Under the pieces are notes generated by a model. That model was given only the letters and a program-made list of their open reading frames with translations. It made no database searches and was not told the origin of the DNA. From contig NC_064039.1 of the NCBI RefSeq assembly GCF_932526225.1, positions 8,383,001-8,447,000 on the forward strand: a stretch of DNA of 64,000 bases, given 5' to 3'. Shown piece by piece: positions 54,586 to 63,567 of the stretch (its first letter is position 1; every line of letters starts with the position of its first letter). Origin of the DNA: Nematostella vectensis. Taxonomy: Eukaryota; Cnidaria; Anthozoa; Actiniaria; Edwardsiidae. Both the position numbers and the translations under genes were made by a program.

Positions 54586-55720
54586 GGTAACTGGAAGGAA
54601 AAAGAAGGGCAGCTCCTCTCAATGCGACTTTCAGAGCTAATTGAAACCAACCTGTATTTTGCTAGAGTAGTAAAGTCACTAAGGGATTGGATCAGAATAA
54701 TAGATAGATACTTTGACCTTTCTTTTACACTTGTTCACACCTATAATGGGCAAATGAGATCACCCTTCTTGAAGGTGGTCGAGTCTAAGACATGAAATGG
54801 TGACTCAGGCAGCAAAACCAGTAGAAAAACCCTTTGAACAAAGACGTGAACGCAGTGGACAAATTAGCTAAACGAAACGCACGAGGAAGTCTTATTCAGC
54901 GTGCAGTATTTATGTAGCCGCAAATAAACAGGCAAAAGTCCATGGGCCTCTCTTAAACTTACATTTTATGGTTGAAATATCAATATATTGGGCTGCCCCA
55001 AGGTGCGTAGGGGGGTGGCCTAGGGCCCTCCACCCCCCCCCCCCCCCCCCATTTTAGCAGCCAAAAATACAGTAAATTTAGTAGACATTATCTAAAATAC
55101 AGCGAAAAATGTTAAAAATCCTGGCTACGCCGCTGGTCCCCCTAATGTTTTCGACAGGTGGATTTCAGGAAGGGGCGTTTTACCCTTAGGTTGAACCATG
55201 AAATATCAAGGACAGTACATCACTTTAAGGTATTGCGTCGTTATATCGAAAATATCGTTAAATCGATATTATTTTCCATATATTTTATAGTTTGCGGGAC
55301 CTGAAATCGATCTGAAATCTATATCATATTATCAATGTTCCACTATACCAGGTATTATTGGTAGTTTATATTTAATTCCACGAGAGTGGAAGTTCCATTT
55401 TCGCGAGTACTAGTTTTCCCGACCCTGGGTTAAAAAATCGACTATAGGCTCTGAGCTATGACGTTACGTTTGAGGCGAATTTGGCAAGTCGGCCATGTTG
55501 AGAACATAATATTTTTTCCAATTTTAAAATCATGTTGACAGAACTAGTCAGAATAAGCATCAATGGAAATGAAAATTGATACAAGCCACTTGACAAAAAC
55601 GGGCCTCATTTTAATTCACTTTACAAGACGCTTTATCGGCCATTTCTATTTAAAAAAAATATGAAACAGAACTAGAAATTACAATATATACCATTACAGA
55701 AAATACATCAGTTTTTCATG
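54586..55720. other. Upstream flank of astacin copy C, duplicated
   Basis: Matches 25007-26230 and 35738-37460 in order. It contains a ~150-bp insertion at 54990-55140 with a C-run (55033-55050). No coding exon. Confidence 0.65.
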
Positions 55721-55759
55721 TCGAAAGAACAGAAACCAATAATTGAAAAGGTATGTCAA

Positions 55760-56038
55760 ACGCCTCTGTGAAACAGAGTAGTTGCGCTTGTTGTCAGCGG
55801 CAGACGCATGATAGTACGAGCGAAGTCCGCCATGTTTGATTAAGAATAAGGTTGTCACCACACCGCGCGTATTGCACAATCGACTTGGTGTCAGAAGAGG
55901 GACATATCAATCCGAAGAGACCGAAAAAAAGCTGGCCGGAAATGTTAGCTAAAACCTTTAAAAACTTCGAGCTCCGATTCAACGATTATTGCATACAAGC
56001 GAACTATCGGGGGGGGACTGTGGGGTTTCATAGAAACT
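55760..56038 (+). mobile_element. Possible LTR-retrotransposon 5' fragment (LTR end, primer-binding site, gag start)
   Basis: TGGTGTCAGAAG at 55887-55898 resembles a retrotransposon primer-binding site. It is preceded by AT/GC-mixed LTR-like DNA with AATAAGG near 55845 and followed by an open segment with Gag-like character (ends ...NFELRFNDYCIQANYR). It is truncated where the GC-rich block starts. Assignment is tentative. Confidence 0.3.
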
Positions 56039-56340
56039 AGTGGGAGGGGCGGATCGCCCCTCCGGGCCTCCCAACCCCATCTTAGGCTTGGGAGGCGCGA
56101 ATCCCCCCTCCGAGCCCCCCAGCCCCGTCTCTTTTCTATGTATCAGGCCTCCCCCAACCCCATCTCAAGCAGATAATGTTTCACGTACATCAATAATTAT
56201 GGCAATTGTGCATGTAGGCCGGGCGCGTCCCACGTACATCAACAATTGGGGCAAGTGTGCATGTAGGCCGGGCGCCCCTCCGAGCCCCCCAGCCCCGTCT
56301 CATGCAGATGAGGCCCGCGTAGATCGCTAATGAGGGCCGT
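56039..56340. repeat. Putative Polinton terminal-repeat region with internal duplications
   Basis: Contains the phrase CCCCTCCGAGCCCCCCAGCC twice (near 56105 and 56276), and a ~62-bp duplication around CACGTACATCAA and GTGCATGTAGGCCGGGCGC (56183-56225 and 56231-56274). The other terminus is outside the window, so inverted-repeat status cannot be tested here. Confidence 0.45.
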
Positions 56341-56643
56341 GAAAACGAGGAGGGTCGCCAACCTACGGAGCGCGGAATAACGGCCGTAAATTCAAAGCCG
56401 CTGGCGTTGCGTTTAAACCTGAGTTCTACTCGAACACCTCGCTCCCGAACTCCTCGCGAATTTCTCACAGCCTCTTTTTCATCTTTTCGCGTGTCTCCAG
56501 GGAGGGCCCTTTCCTGCTTTTTTTATCACTCGGTGCGAGGCCGTGTCGAGCTCTGATAGCGGCCTTGAGCGCGTAGTATCTCGACCCCCAAGGACTTGCA
56601 ATTAGACATCCGTCTGTCCTGTGGTATACCGAGCGTTCGAAGG

Positions 56644-56889
56644 ATGAGGTGCGGGAAGGATTATTGCGGGTGGCTAAAGGTCGGCCACGCAAACACGTAC
56701 GGCCGGAAGTGCATGGACACCTACTGCAAGGTGCACCTCCAAAGGCTCCGTAAGGGCATCCCCCTCCCCGTGCCGTGCAGGATCTGCGGCATAGGGACTC
56801 GGTCGGAGACGCGGTTGTGCGCCCCTGCGGAGCGAATCGTGAAGGGCAGAGGATGCGTGGCGTCGAGAGGCGCGCTCGGAAATGGTTAG
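56644..56889 (+). CDS. Small cysteine-rich (zinc-finger-like) protein of the Polinton-like element
   Basis: An 81-codon frame starting MRCGKDYCGW. Cysteines are paired (CxxxxC, CxxxxC, CxxC) with a His (KVHLQRL), consistent with a small zinc-binding fold, and the protein is strongly basic. An in-frame ATG at 56596 would add 16 residues; the later ATG is preferred because the cysteine pattern begins there. Role unknown; many DNA viruses encode small zinc-binding proteins. It is intact. Confidence 0.45.
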   Translation: MRCGKDYCGWLKVGHANTYGRKCMDTYCKVHLQRLRKGIPLPVPCRICGIGTRSETRLCAPAERIVKGRGCVASRGALGNG

Positions 56890-56929
56890 CACTCGTCCTG
56901 TCTGACATCGCAGCCCGCGGTACGGGCAA

Positions 56930-57150
56930 TTGATACTGGGTGGCACAAGGCATACCCAAACGCCCGTCCTGTCCGACACCGCGGTAAGGGCGATTAGGGA
57001 CTGGGTGGCACAAGGCATACCCAAACGCCCGTCCCGCCGGCTGTGGTACGGGCAATTAGAGACTGGGTGGCGCAGGTCATATCCGAACACTCGTCCCGCC
57101 GGTTGTGATACGGGCAGTCGGAGACTGGGTGGCACAGGGTATACCCAAAC
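56930..57150. repeat. ~65-bp tandem repeat upstream of the polymerase region
   Basis: Three to four imperfect units, each with GACTGGGTGGCACAAGG, CATACCCAAACGCCCGTCC and a GTACGGGCAATTAG-type end. The paired CCCGTCCCGCC and GGTACGGGC segments can form short hairpins. Last unit ends at the ATG at 57151. Confidence 0.8.
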
Positions 57151-58011
57151 ATGGACGCTTATATGGAGGAGATTCTCGATAGCATGCCTGACAAAGAGAC
57201 GCCAGCCGTACTGGCAGGGCTGGTCCAGAACATCCCCGACGATGTCAAACACAAGCTGCTTAAGCCGCTCGTACCGGCGAAAGTGTGGACAGAGGAAGTC
57301 GACCCTTTGCTGCCGGGACGGCGGCAAGAGGGCCCAGAGAGCTTAGACCCCGAGGAGTACTATTCTCTCTTCGTCGGCGGCGCCCAGCTTCGGTTCCCAA
57401 GCGTGGATGCCACTCTTCGGGGCCAAGACATAAGCGCCTGTGTTTACCAGGAGATTTTCGATAGCATGCCTGACAAAGAGACGCCCGCCGTACTGGCAGG
57501 GCTGGTCCAGAACATCCTGGACGAGGACATCCCCGACGATGTCAAACACAAGCTGCTTAAGCCGCTCGTACCGGCGAGCGTGTAGAGAGAGGAAGTCGAC
57601 CCTTTGCTGCCGGGACGGCGGCAAGAGGGCCCGGAGAGCTTAGGCCCCGAGGAGTACTATTCTCCCTTCGTCCGCGGCGCCCATCTTCGGTTCCCAAGCG
57701 TGGATGCCACTCTTCGGGGCCAAGACATGAGCGCCGGTGTTTACCAGGAGATACGAGATCTTGGTGGAGCAGGTGTCATTGCTCTAAAGCCGGTTATGCG
57801 GGGGCCCGATATTAATGACGATGGCTCGGTGTGGTGGGTCTCGCACGAGCGGGGGTCTTTGCGGGCAAACGCAGTGTTGCCGCTGGTGCTCGAGATGGTA
57901 GACCCCGACCGGCGTTACAGACTCTTTACGGTCGTTGGTAAGGCCCCCGCAGAGCCATTGGCGCCAATCACAGAGGAGGAAGGGCGCTCGGAGCACAAGA
58001 TCGGTCGTTAG
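57151..58011 (+). pseudogene. Unrecognised element-encoded protein with internal duplication and a stop
   Basis: A ~290-bp segment (57160-57440) is repeated at 57450-57740 in the same frame, each copy encoding SMPDKETPAVLAGLVQNI and later EYYS...RFPSVDATLRGQD. The first copy reads VPAKVW where the second has VPASV and a TAG stop (57583-57585), explained by one G-to-A change. Downstream the frame stays open to 58011. The next polymerase-region frame is in a different phase but reads upstream without a stop to about 57980, so these may once have been one long protein. Function unknown. Confidence 0.5.
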
Positions 58012-58013
58012 TC

Positions 58014-59683
58014 AAAAGAGGGGGCCAAATCGCGTACCTCGTCTACGTGAGATACGAGCTTTGCCCTCTACCTGAGCAAAATGGTGAGCCTGGGCCAATG
58101 TTTGAGCGAGAGGGGAGTGACGCCTTCGCTAACTGTGTTGTGAGCTATGTTGCCGACTTCTTGAGGAATCGCGGCACCTCGCGCTCCCTTGGTCTGACCA
58201 AGACACGAGGCAATATCCTTGAGCGATTTGACAAGAAGCTGGCCACTACGGGATGCACCAAAGAAGACCTCTTTGAGATGGAAAAGAAGCTCGAGGTAAA
58301 GCTAGTATCCGTGGACGCCCTGGGTAACGTCCTGTGGGACTCGGGGAAGTACAAGACTAAGACGAGGATCACCATCCCTTGCCACAATAACCACGCCTGG
58401 GCGGAGCTTCCGACTGAACCACCTGCGATCGCGAGCGTCCACGGCCTAGACTTCGAGGCTGAAGGGGAGCTTCGTTCGTTATGTCAGGAGAAGGCGGCGC
58501 CTCGCGCTACCAGTGCCGCCACAAAAACGCGCGAGGCAAAAGTGCGAGAGGTGCTCATTCACTTTATAAACAGGGCGATCCCCAGAAGCACGAGGATCTG
58601 GCTGTGTGGGCGCGTTATAGTCACGCACGAAGGCAAACTGTACCGATCGGGACAAGACGGATGGGCTATCGACAGGGCGTTTACAGACGAGACTGGATAT
58701 GATCCTCAATGGCTCCCTCATGACTACCCAGCCTACCAAGAGTACACCGAAGCTACGCACTTGATGGGCGGTGCAATAGGGTATCGCTTCAAGAAGTGGA
58801 CCCAAAGAGAGAACATCAGGCCAACGCCTCTTAAATACAGGGACGTCTGGCGAGCGGCGCAGGTTGAGTCCAAAGTGTGGAATAGCAAGAAAATCTTAGG
58901 GGCGCAGCCTCATGCGCACATCGACATGCGTGCGGCGTACCTAGGGTGCGAGGAGAGTGTCTTCGGCGGCGCCTCGGACGCCATTGATCTGGTACGGAAA
59001 TACGGCTTCCCTACGAACGTGTATCGTATCGCGGATGTTGTGGGACGACCATTGAGCGAGGTTCTTCAACTGACCGGGGCCATTCAGCTGACCGAGTGGG
59101 GTTTTTTGAGGCCTGCCACCCCTACACTTCCGGGAGGGAAGGGCAGCACTTGGAACAAAACGAGGGCTAGATCACCACGCCAGAGCTCAAGGACCTGCTA
59201 GACTCGGGTGACCTCGTCATGGCCGCGGCGAGGGAGGTGTTGTATAGCGTCGGAAAAAAGGACTCCATCAAGTTCCCCCGCTCCATCGCGTGCCGCCCCG
59301 GCGGCGAAGTCTCGCAGTATCCTGAGGGTCGAGATCTCGCTGTCCGTTTCGTAGGCAAGTGCGCTCGCCATGGCGACGAGTCCTCGATCGTAGTCCGCGA
59401 CCGTGAAGAAGCCGCGTATCTGACAAACCTCCTTGCGGGCACCGACCACTTACTTAACTTCGAGCATGCCGACGGGGCTCATCTGATCCAATACAAAGAC
59501 GGTGTCCGGCGCTCACAATGGTACCATATCAGGGCCTTCGTCTTGGCGTACACAAACATAGCGTTGCGACGCATGTTGAGGCGGATCCCTCGCGAAGACG
59601 TCCTCCGAGTGTGCACAGATGCCATATACGCAAAGGCGGTGCCCAGTGGTGTGAAGCTCGTGGAGCGAAATCCGAGGTATTGA
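58014..59683 (+). pseudogene. Divergent family B DNA polymerase, broken
   Basis: Two main frames (58014-59201 and 59130-59683) with a frame break near 59120-59135 and a TAG near 59169. Polymerase motif A appears as HIDMRAAY in the first part, and the motif C region as VLRVCTDAIYAK in the second, following a helix with YHIRAFVLAYTNIALRR. These placements fit a protein-primed-type PolB, the replicative enzyme of Polintons, but similarity is distant and no exonuclease motifs were identified with confidence. The frame from 58014 has no ATG near its start (GTG at 58047), which again suggests it was part of a longer protein. Coding-like sequence continues past 59683 towards the helicase. Confidence 0.6.
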
Positions 59684-59753
59684 GAGTGGCGCCACAAGAA
59701 GCCTGGGTACGAGTGGCGACCCGAAGCGGCTTGGGGTCCGAAGAGCGGGGTGC

Positions 59754-61030
59754 TTGGCTAGGGAGCCAAGTCTGCCGTGCGATCTAGTGGCCGCAACCTC
59801 TGCAAGGATGTATCTAGCCGGCCAGGGAGGATCGGGGAAGACCGAGTGGGCGGTGAGCATGTTCCGCGGCCGCAACGTGGTGGTGCTCACCCCCGAGAAC
59901 GACCTTGCCCACGACCATCGCAACAACCCGCGCCTCGCGTGCGCGGGGCGCGCTCAAACCTACCACCACTACCTCTGCATACCAGCGGAGAAGCCGATAG
60001 AGGAGTGGAGATCTTCCGAGCTGGGGAACAAACTCGACCGTCTCGCAGAAGTAATCATCATTGACGAGTGCTGTAAGGTACAGACTAAAGTGCTACGCGC
60101 CATCCTAGGGTATCTCGCCACGCGGCCGTGTCAGGTAGTGTGTTGTGGCGACTATGGGCAGGTCCTGCCCTGGGGAGATAAAGAGGGGCCTCACGATATG
60201 CTCAAGGAGTGGGCACAAGGGAACATCCGCTGGTTCGAGTCCGACTACCGCTGCCTGTGTGAAAACTGCGGAAAGCCGTACAGTACATGCGACTGTGGCT
60301 CTGCCGCGCCCTCCTCCAGGCTCCACGACATAAAGGGCCGGATTTGGTGTCAGCCAGATTCCCAACAGCTTGAGGTGTTTCGAGAGGAGTGGGATGGGGT
60401 GGCGTTCGACGCGGCGATCGAGCAGGCCCACCCAAGCGATATGTGGGTGTGCTCGACCAACAAGATGGGGCCCTTGTTCAGCAGCGATTGGTAGAGCACC
60501 ACAGGAAAAACTACCCCCGATTGCCAGCAACCATCCGCTTTGACCCCGATCCCAGCATCGCGCATCGTTATCGCAAGCAAGGGCGGCCGGTGCCCGTGCC
60601 AGGCAAAAGGGGTGAGAAGGTCGACGCGTACAAAGGCACGGTAGTCGAGGTTCCTCTCGACGCGGTCTTTAACGGGCTTCCCCTCGAGTGGAAATACGCG
60701 GGCTGGGGGACGGTCCACCGGGTGCAGGGCAAGACTATCCAGACTCCAAGACGTCTGTTTATCGTAGACCACAGCTTAGAGGGTTGGATCACGAATGCTG
60801 TATACACCGGCATCTCCCGCGTGCGGCTCGCCGACCAGATAGTCCGCGTGATCCCCCCCCCCCCCCGATAACACCCCCGGTGCCTTGGTTCCCACAGGAC
60901 TTCAGGCTACGCCCAGTGAAGAGCTCATTATAGCGCGAATCAAGCGATACGCTATAGACGACAGGCAAAAGGGTCGCACAAAGTACGTGCCCTGGCTCAG
61001 CCCGTCGGACCTCCACCCCGTGGTTTGTTA
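59754..61030 (+). pseudogene. Superfamily 1 helicase, broken into three frames
   Basis: First frame (59754-60494): Walker A GQGGSGKT, Walker B IIIDEC and motif III-like VVCCGDYGQVLPW. It also has an inserted cysteine cluster (CLCENCGKPYSTCDCG), likely a zinc knuckle. Second frame (from ~60465 to 60871): motifs V/VI as GTVHRVQGKTI and NAVYTGISRVR. A third open segment (60880-61030), reached after a 14-C run at 60856-60869, contains IIARIKRYAIDDRQKGRTKY, perhaps the start of an endonuclease-type domain. Breaks near 60470 and at the C-run. SF1 helicases unwind DNA for replication; adjacency to PolB suggests a replication module or a former fusion protein. Confidence 0.7.
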
Positions 61031-61499
61031 GGAGCCTTGTGGTAGCACCCTTGAACTCCGTGTCGTCATCAACCATGAGGACTTTAGGCCCTGTGAGAGG
61101 TCCCTCTGCATAGATGCCAGCGGGTTCGCGGTAGACGACGGCCGGGCTCTTAGTCCTCAGTGGGCGGGCGGCTTTATATCGTGAAGCAACGTCAACGACA
61201 GTCAGGGCATACTTGTACCCGCGGTCGGTTGGCAAGAATAGCAGGTCCGACTGGTGGATACGGTTTGGTATCTGCTCCGAGAAGTGGGCGTAGGTAGTCG
61301 GAGGAGGGGGTGTCTGTGTGTAGCCCCCGACGGACTGCGAGCTTACCTACTTGCGCACTCGATCTTTGGAGGCTGAGCCTTTGGGAAGTTTGGCGTGCAG
61401 AGCGGTCACTCCCTGGAAGCCGCCTCTGGCGTAGTATATAGGACGAAGGAACGCATCGAGTTCTTCGTCGGACATGCGCTTGATGTTACGGCGGGGCAT
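60990..61499 (-). pseudogene. Retroviral-type (Polinton) integrase, nonsense-mutated and truncated
   Basis: Starts MPRRNIKRMSDEELDAFL at 61499, with the N-terminal Polinton-integrase hallmark PIYY...GGFQGV. A TAG (61347-61349) interrupts it; the same frame then reads on into the catalytic core. Two of three catalytic acidic residues are visible (VVDVASRY and VDDDTEF). Similarity ends near 60990, before the region that should carry the catalytic glutamate, where the opposite-strand helicase tail also ends. A deletion probably fused the two gene ends. Integrases of this class insert Polintons and make 6-bp duplications. Confidence 0.75.
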
Positions 61500-61726
61500 T
61501 ACGTGTGTATACGTATACGTATACGCGATGCATTGCAATGCGTTGCAACACATGTATCAGTCTCCAACAGGCGTTTGCCGTCTGCTACGCCTTCGGCGTA
61601 CGTGCATACGCACTGCTGCGCGAACTCGGTCTGCAATCATCTTATACGCATATGCATGCGTATACGCGCAGCATGGAAAAAGGCCGCCCAGACGCAGCGC
61701 AGAAACACGTTTCAACGGCAGCTACA
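61500..61726. other. Intergenic spacer with alternating TACG palindromes
   Basis: Lies between two minus-strand genes. Contains GTATACGTATACGTATACGC (61506-61525), CATATGCATGCGTATACGCG (near 61650) and the hairpin ACGCCTTCGGCGT (61587-61599). Possibly promoter DNA for the integrase on the minus strand. Confidence 0.4.
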
Positions 61727-62152
61727 TCACAGCGAGCGGCTAGCTGCGTAGCCGATGGCAAGAGCGCCGGCGCCAATGTACGCCAACTCGGCGTTCTTCT
61801 GCGTTTTGCTGGGGATGTAGTAGTCGGACAGCTCGGGGGCCCGCATCGACTCCAGGGATTGTTTTGGCCGGGTCTGGTTGTAGAGTTTGAGCGCGTAGTC
61901 AGTGTCGGTGAAGTTTTGCTTTGCAAGGGACCCTCTCTCGCGACTTTAAACTTGCCAATCGAGGATTTTTTGTCGCCGCTGTTGGTAGCGTCCATAGTCT
62001 TGTTGGTATTTCTTTAGGGCCTTGTCGTGCCTCTCCTTCTCAGCTAAGGCATGGCTCTCATCGTTCGGCAGGAACTTTGCGAGGTAGTTGCCACCAACGA
62101 ATGCAGTCGCGTTTAGGACGGCGCCGCCAACCAAAATCGCGATAGAGGCCAT
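61727..62152 (-). pseudogene. Polinton-type membrane/coiled-coil protein with one internal stop
   Basis: Begins MASIAILVGGAVLNATAFVG (a single N-terminal membrane helix), followed by a charged, coiled-coil-prone stretch (ESHALAEKERHDKALKKYQ). A TAA at 61946-61948 interrupts; the same frame then reads on without another stop to TGA at 61727-61729, through an ELSDYY segment and a second hydrophobic helix at the C-terminus. I recall similar small membrane proteins next to Polinton packaging genes (moderate confidence). Possibly a minor virion component. Confidence 0.6.
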
Positions 62153-62274
62153 CGAGTACGTTTCACGTGCGCACACTTCACGTGCTGTTTGCATGCCTTC
62201 GGCGGCGCATGCGCATGAATTGTGCAAAGCACGCACGAGTCTAATACGCAGCCTACGCACGCCACAGTACACTA

Positions 62275-62499
62275 CTACATGGGCAGGATCTTCTGGCCCT
62301 CAAGGTAACCCTTCAAAGGGACAGCACCTGCAACGGCGGCAGTCATTTTTGCGTAGTTCATGGCGTTCGCAGAGGGGTCTTTGGTGAAGTCCTCGGGTAA
62401 GACCTTGCGCCCAACCCAGCCGATACCGGCGACGAGGCCGGTTATGACTGCGGCGTCGGTGATGGTCTTTGTAATCTTGCTCTGCTGCGTCGTCGACAT
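62275..62499 (-). CDS. Small two-helix membrane protein of the Polinton-like element
   Basis: A 74-codon frame starting MSTTQQSKITKTITDAAVIT, with hydrophobic helices around residues 14-28 and 50-63 and a charged linker with MNYAKMT. An upstream in-frame ATG (62514) would add five residues. Intact. It lies head-to-tail with 61727-62152 on the same strand. By position and hydrophobicity it is a candidate minor virion or membrane protein; function inferred only from context. Confidence 0.6.
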   Translation of the reverse strand: MSTTQQSKITKTITDAAVITGLVAGIGWVGRKVLPEDFTKDPSANAMNYAKMTAAVAGAVPLKGYLEGQKILPM

Positions 62500-62517
62500 T
62501 ATATATGCGTACACGCG

Positions 62518-63204
62518 TTATATGCACGGACGTGCGGATATGGGTGGGGCCCTCGTGTCTAAATGTCTGCTTACTCCATGGATAACAGCCGAGATTTGCA
62601 TTGTCCGGGAGCGCGAAGCGCTGTCGCCGGAACGCGATCCTTGGTCTGCTGTGCGGCCGCCAGCGGGGCGGGGCGGCCTTGCGGGCGGAGTCACGTCGTC
62701 GGTACCTTCGGTACCATGCGGATCGGTAGCTCGCTGGTTAACAGCTGGTGTACGAGTGAACGCGGCAGCTAGCTCCCGCCTGCGTGTGTAGAGGCCGATC
62801 AATGACACTAGAAGACCAGCGACCCCGATAACCGAGCTAGCCGATCAAGCAGAGTTGTTTTCCGGGACTGGTGTGTGTGCCGAAGGCATCTTCGGCGCGT
62901 GCAAGCCCTCGCGTCCCTGCGGCTCGCTCGGCCCCGGGGCCACTGGCGACTCAACGTGTTGCACGACACGAAATGCCTCTTTCTTCGCTCTGTTAATTTG
63001 GTTCCACTTTGCCAAGCGCCTTCCGGCTTCGACTCGTCCAGGGTGTTTAGGTCGGGTCGCGGGTGGTTTGGGGCTCGTGATTCTCTCCGCCAACGCCGAA
63101 GGCGTACGTGCAGGTTATTGATGATGCTCATCAGCAGCTTGTTTGCCAGGTTCCGCTGACGTTCCGGCAGGCTGGGCACTAGTACTTCCTTGAGGGTCCT
63201 CCAT
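62518..63204 (-). pseudogene. Polinton-type single-span protein with two internal stops
   Basis: Frame begins MEDPQGSTSAQPAG at 63204. TAA at 63115-63117 and TGA at 62845-62847 interrupt, and the frame is maintained through both. Between them is HPGRVEAGRRLAKWN, a basic amphipathic motif that I associate with Polinton-encoded proteins of this size. After the TGA comes a membrane helix (SSVIGVAGLLVSLIGLY) with a basic stop-transfer TRRRE and a Pro/Arg-rich tail. Role unknown. Confidence 0.5.
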
Positions 63205-63560
63205 TTGTGTTGACACGCGGTGTCAACTACTTGGTACCAAGCGGTAGAAGAAGTGGCAAACTTTCAAATGAACGTCTGCTCTGGGATGGCAGACTCGTCA
63301 CTGTGCGTTTGCTGTTCCGGCAGGCAAACCACTGGTGAGTCCGCGACTGCTAACTCGTGTTGACACCGTGTGTCAGCGCTGTGCGGAGCGAGAATCGCGA
63401 GTTTCTCCCTCGCGTCTGCTATCTCAGTCTGCTCAACTCCGGTTGCCGTTCCGGCAGGCTGCGTCGAGCATCCCAACGACTCAACGGCCGGGAGGACGGC
63501 GGCGCCCCCCTCAAGAAGACTCTCAAAGTATATGTGGGCACACACACGTTATGCCCTAGG
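63150..63560. repeat. Imperfect 134-153-bp repeats with palindromes between two Polinton genes
   Basis: GTTCCGGCAGGC recurs at 63161, 63314 and 63448. GTTGACACGCGGTGTCAAC (63209-63227) is a perfect inverted repeat with a 3-bp centre, and a degraded version (GTTGACACCGTGTGTCAG) sits near 63358. A 93-codon minus-strand frame (63264-63545) across this region may be a duplicated N-terminal part of the neighbouring gene or chance. Confidence 0.6.
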
Positions 63561-63567
63561 GCGGTGG

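Noticed and set aside
56465-57327. Long minus-strand frames of 196 and 217 codons in the GC-rich block
   Set aside because: GC-rich DNA yields long antisense frames; these cross the 65-bp repeats and oppose better-supported plus-strand features. The basic C-terminal piece at 56465-56600 might be real but cannot be supported.
60105-60813. Minus-strand frames of 60-141 codons opposite the helicase
   Set aside because: Antisense shadows; the plus strand has recognisable helicase motifs.
62845-62847. Selenocysteine or programmed readthrough at the internal TGA
   Set aside because: Other genes of the element carry TAA and TAG stops as well as frameshifts, so ordinary decay is simpler.
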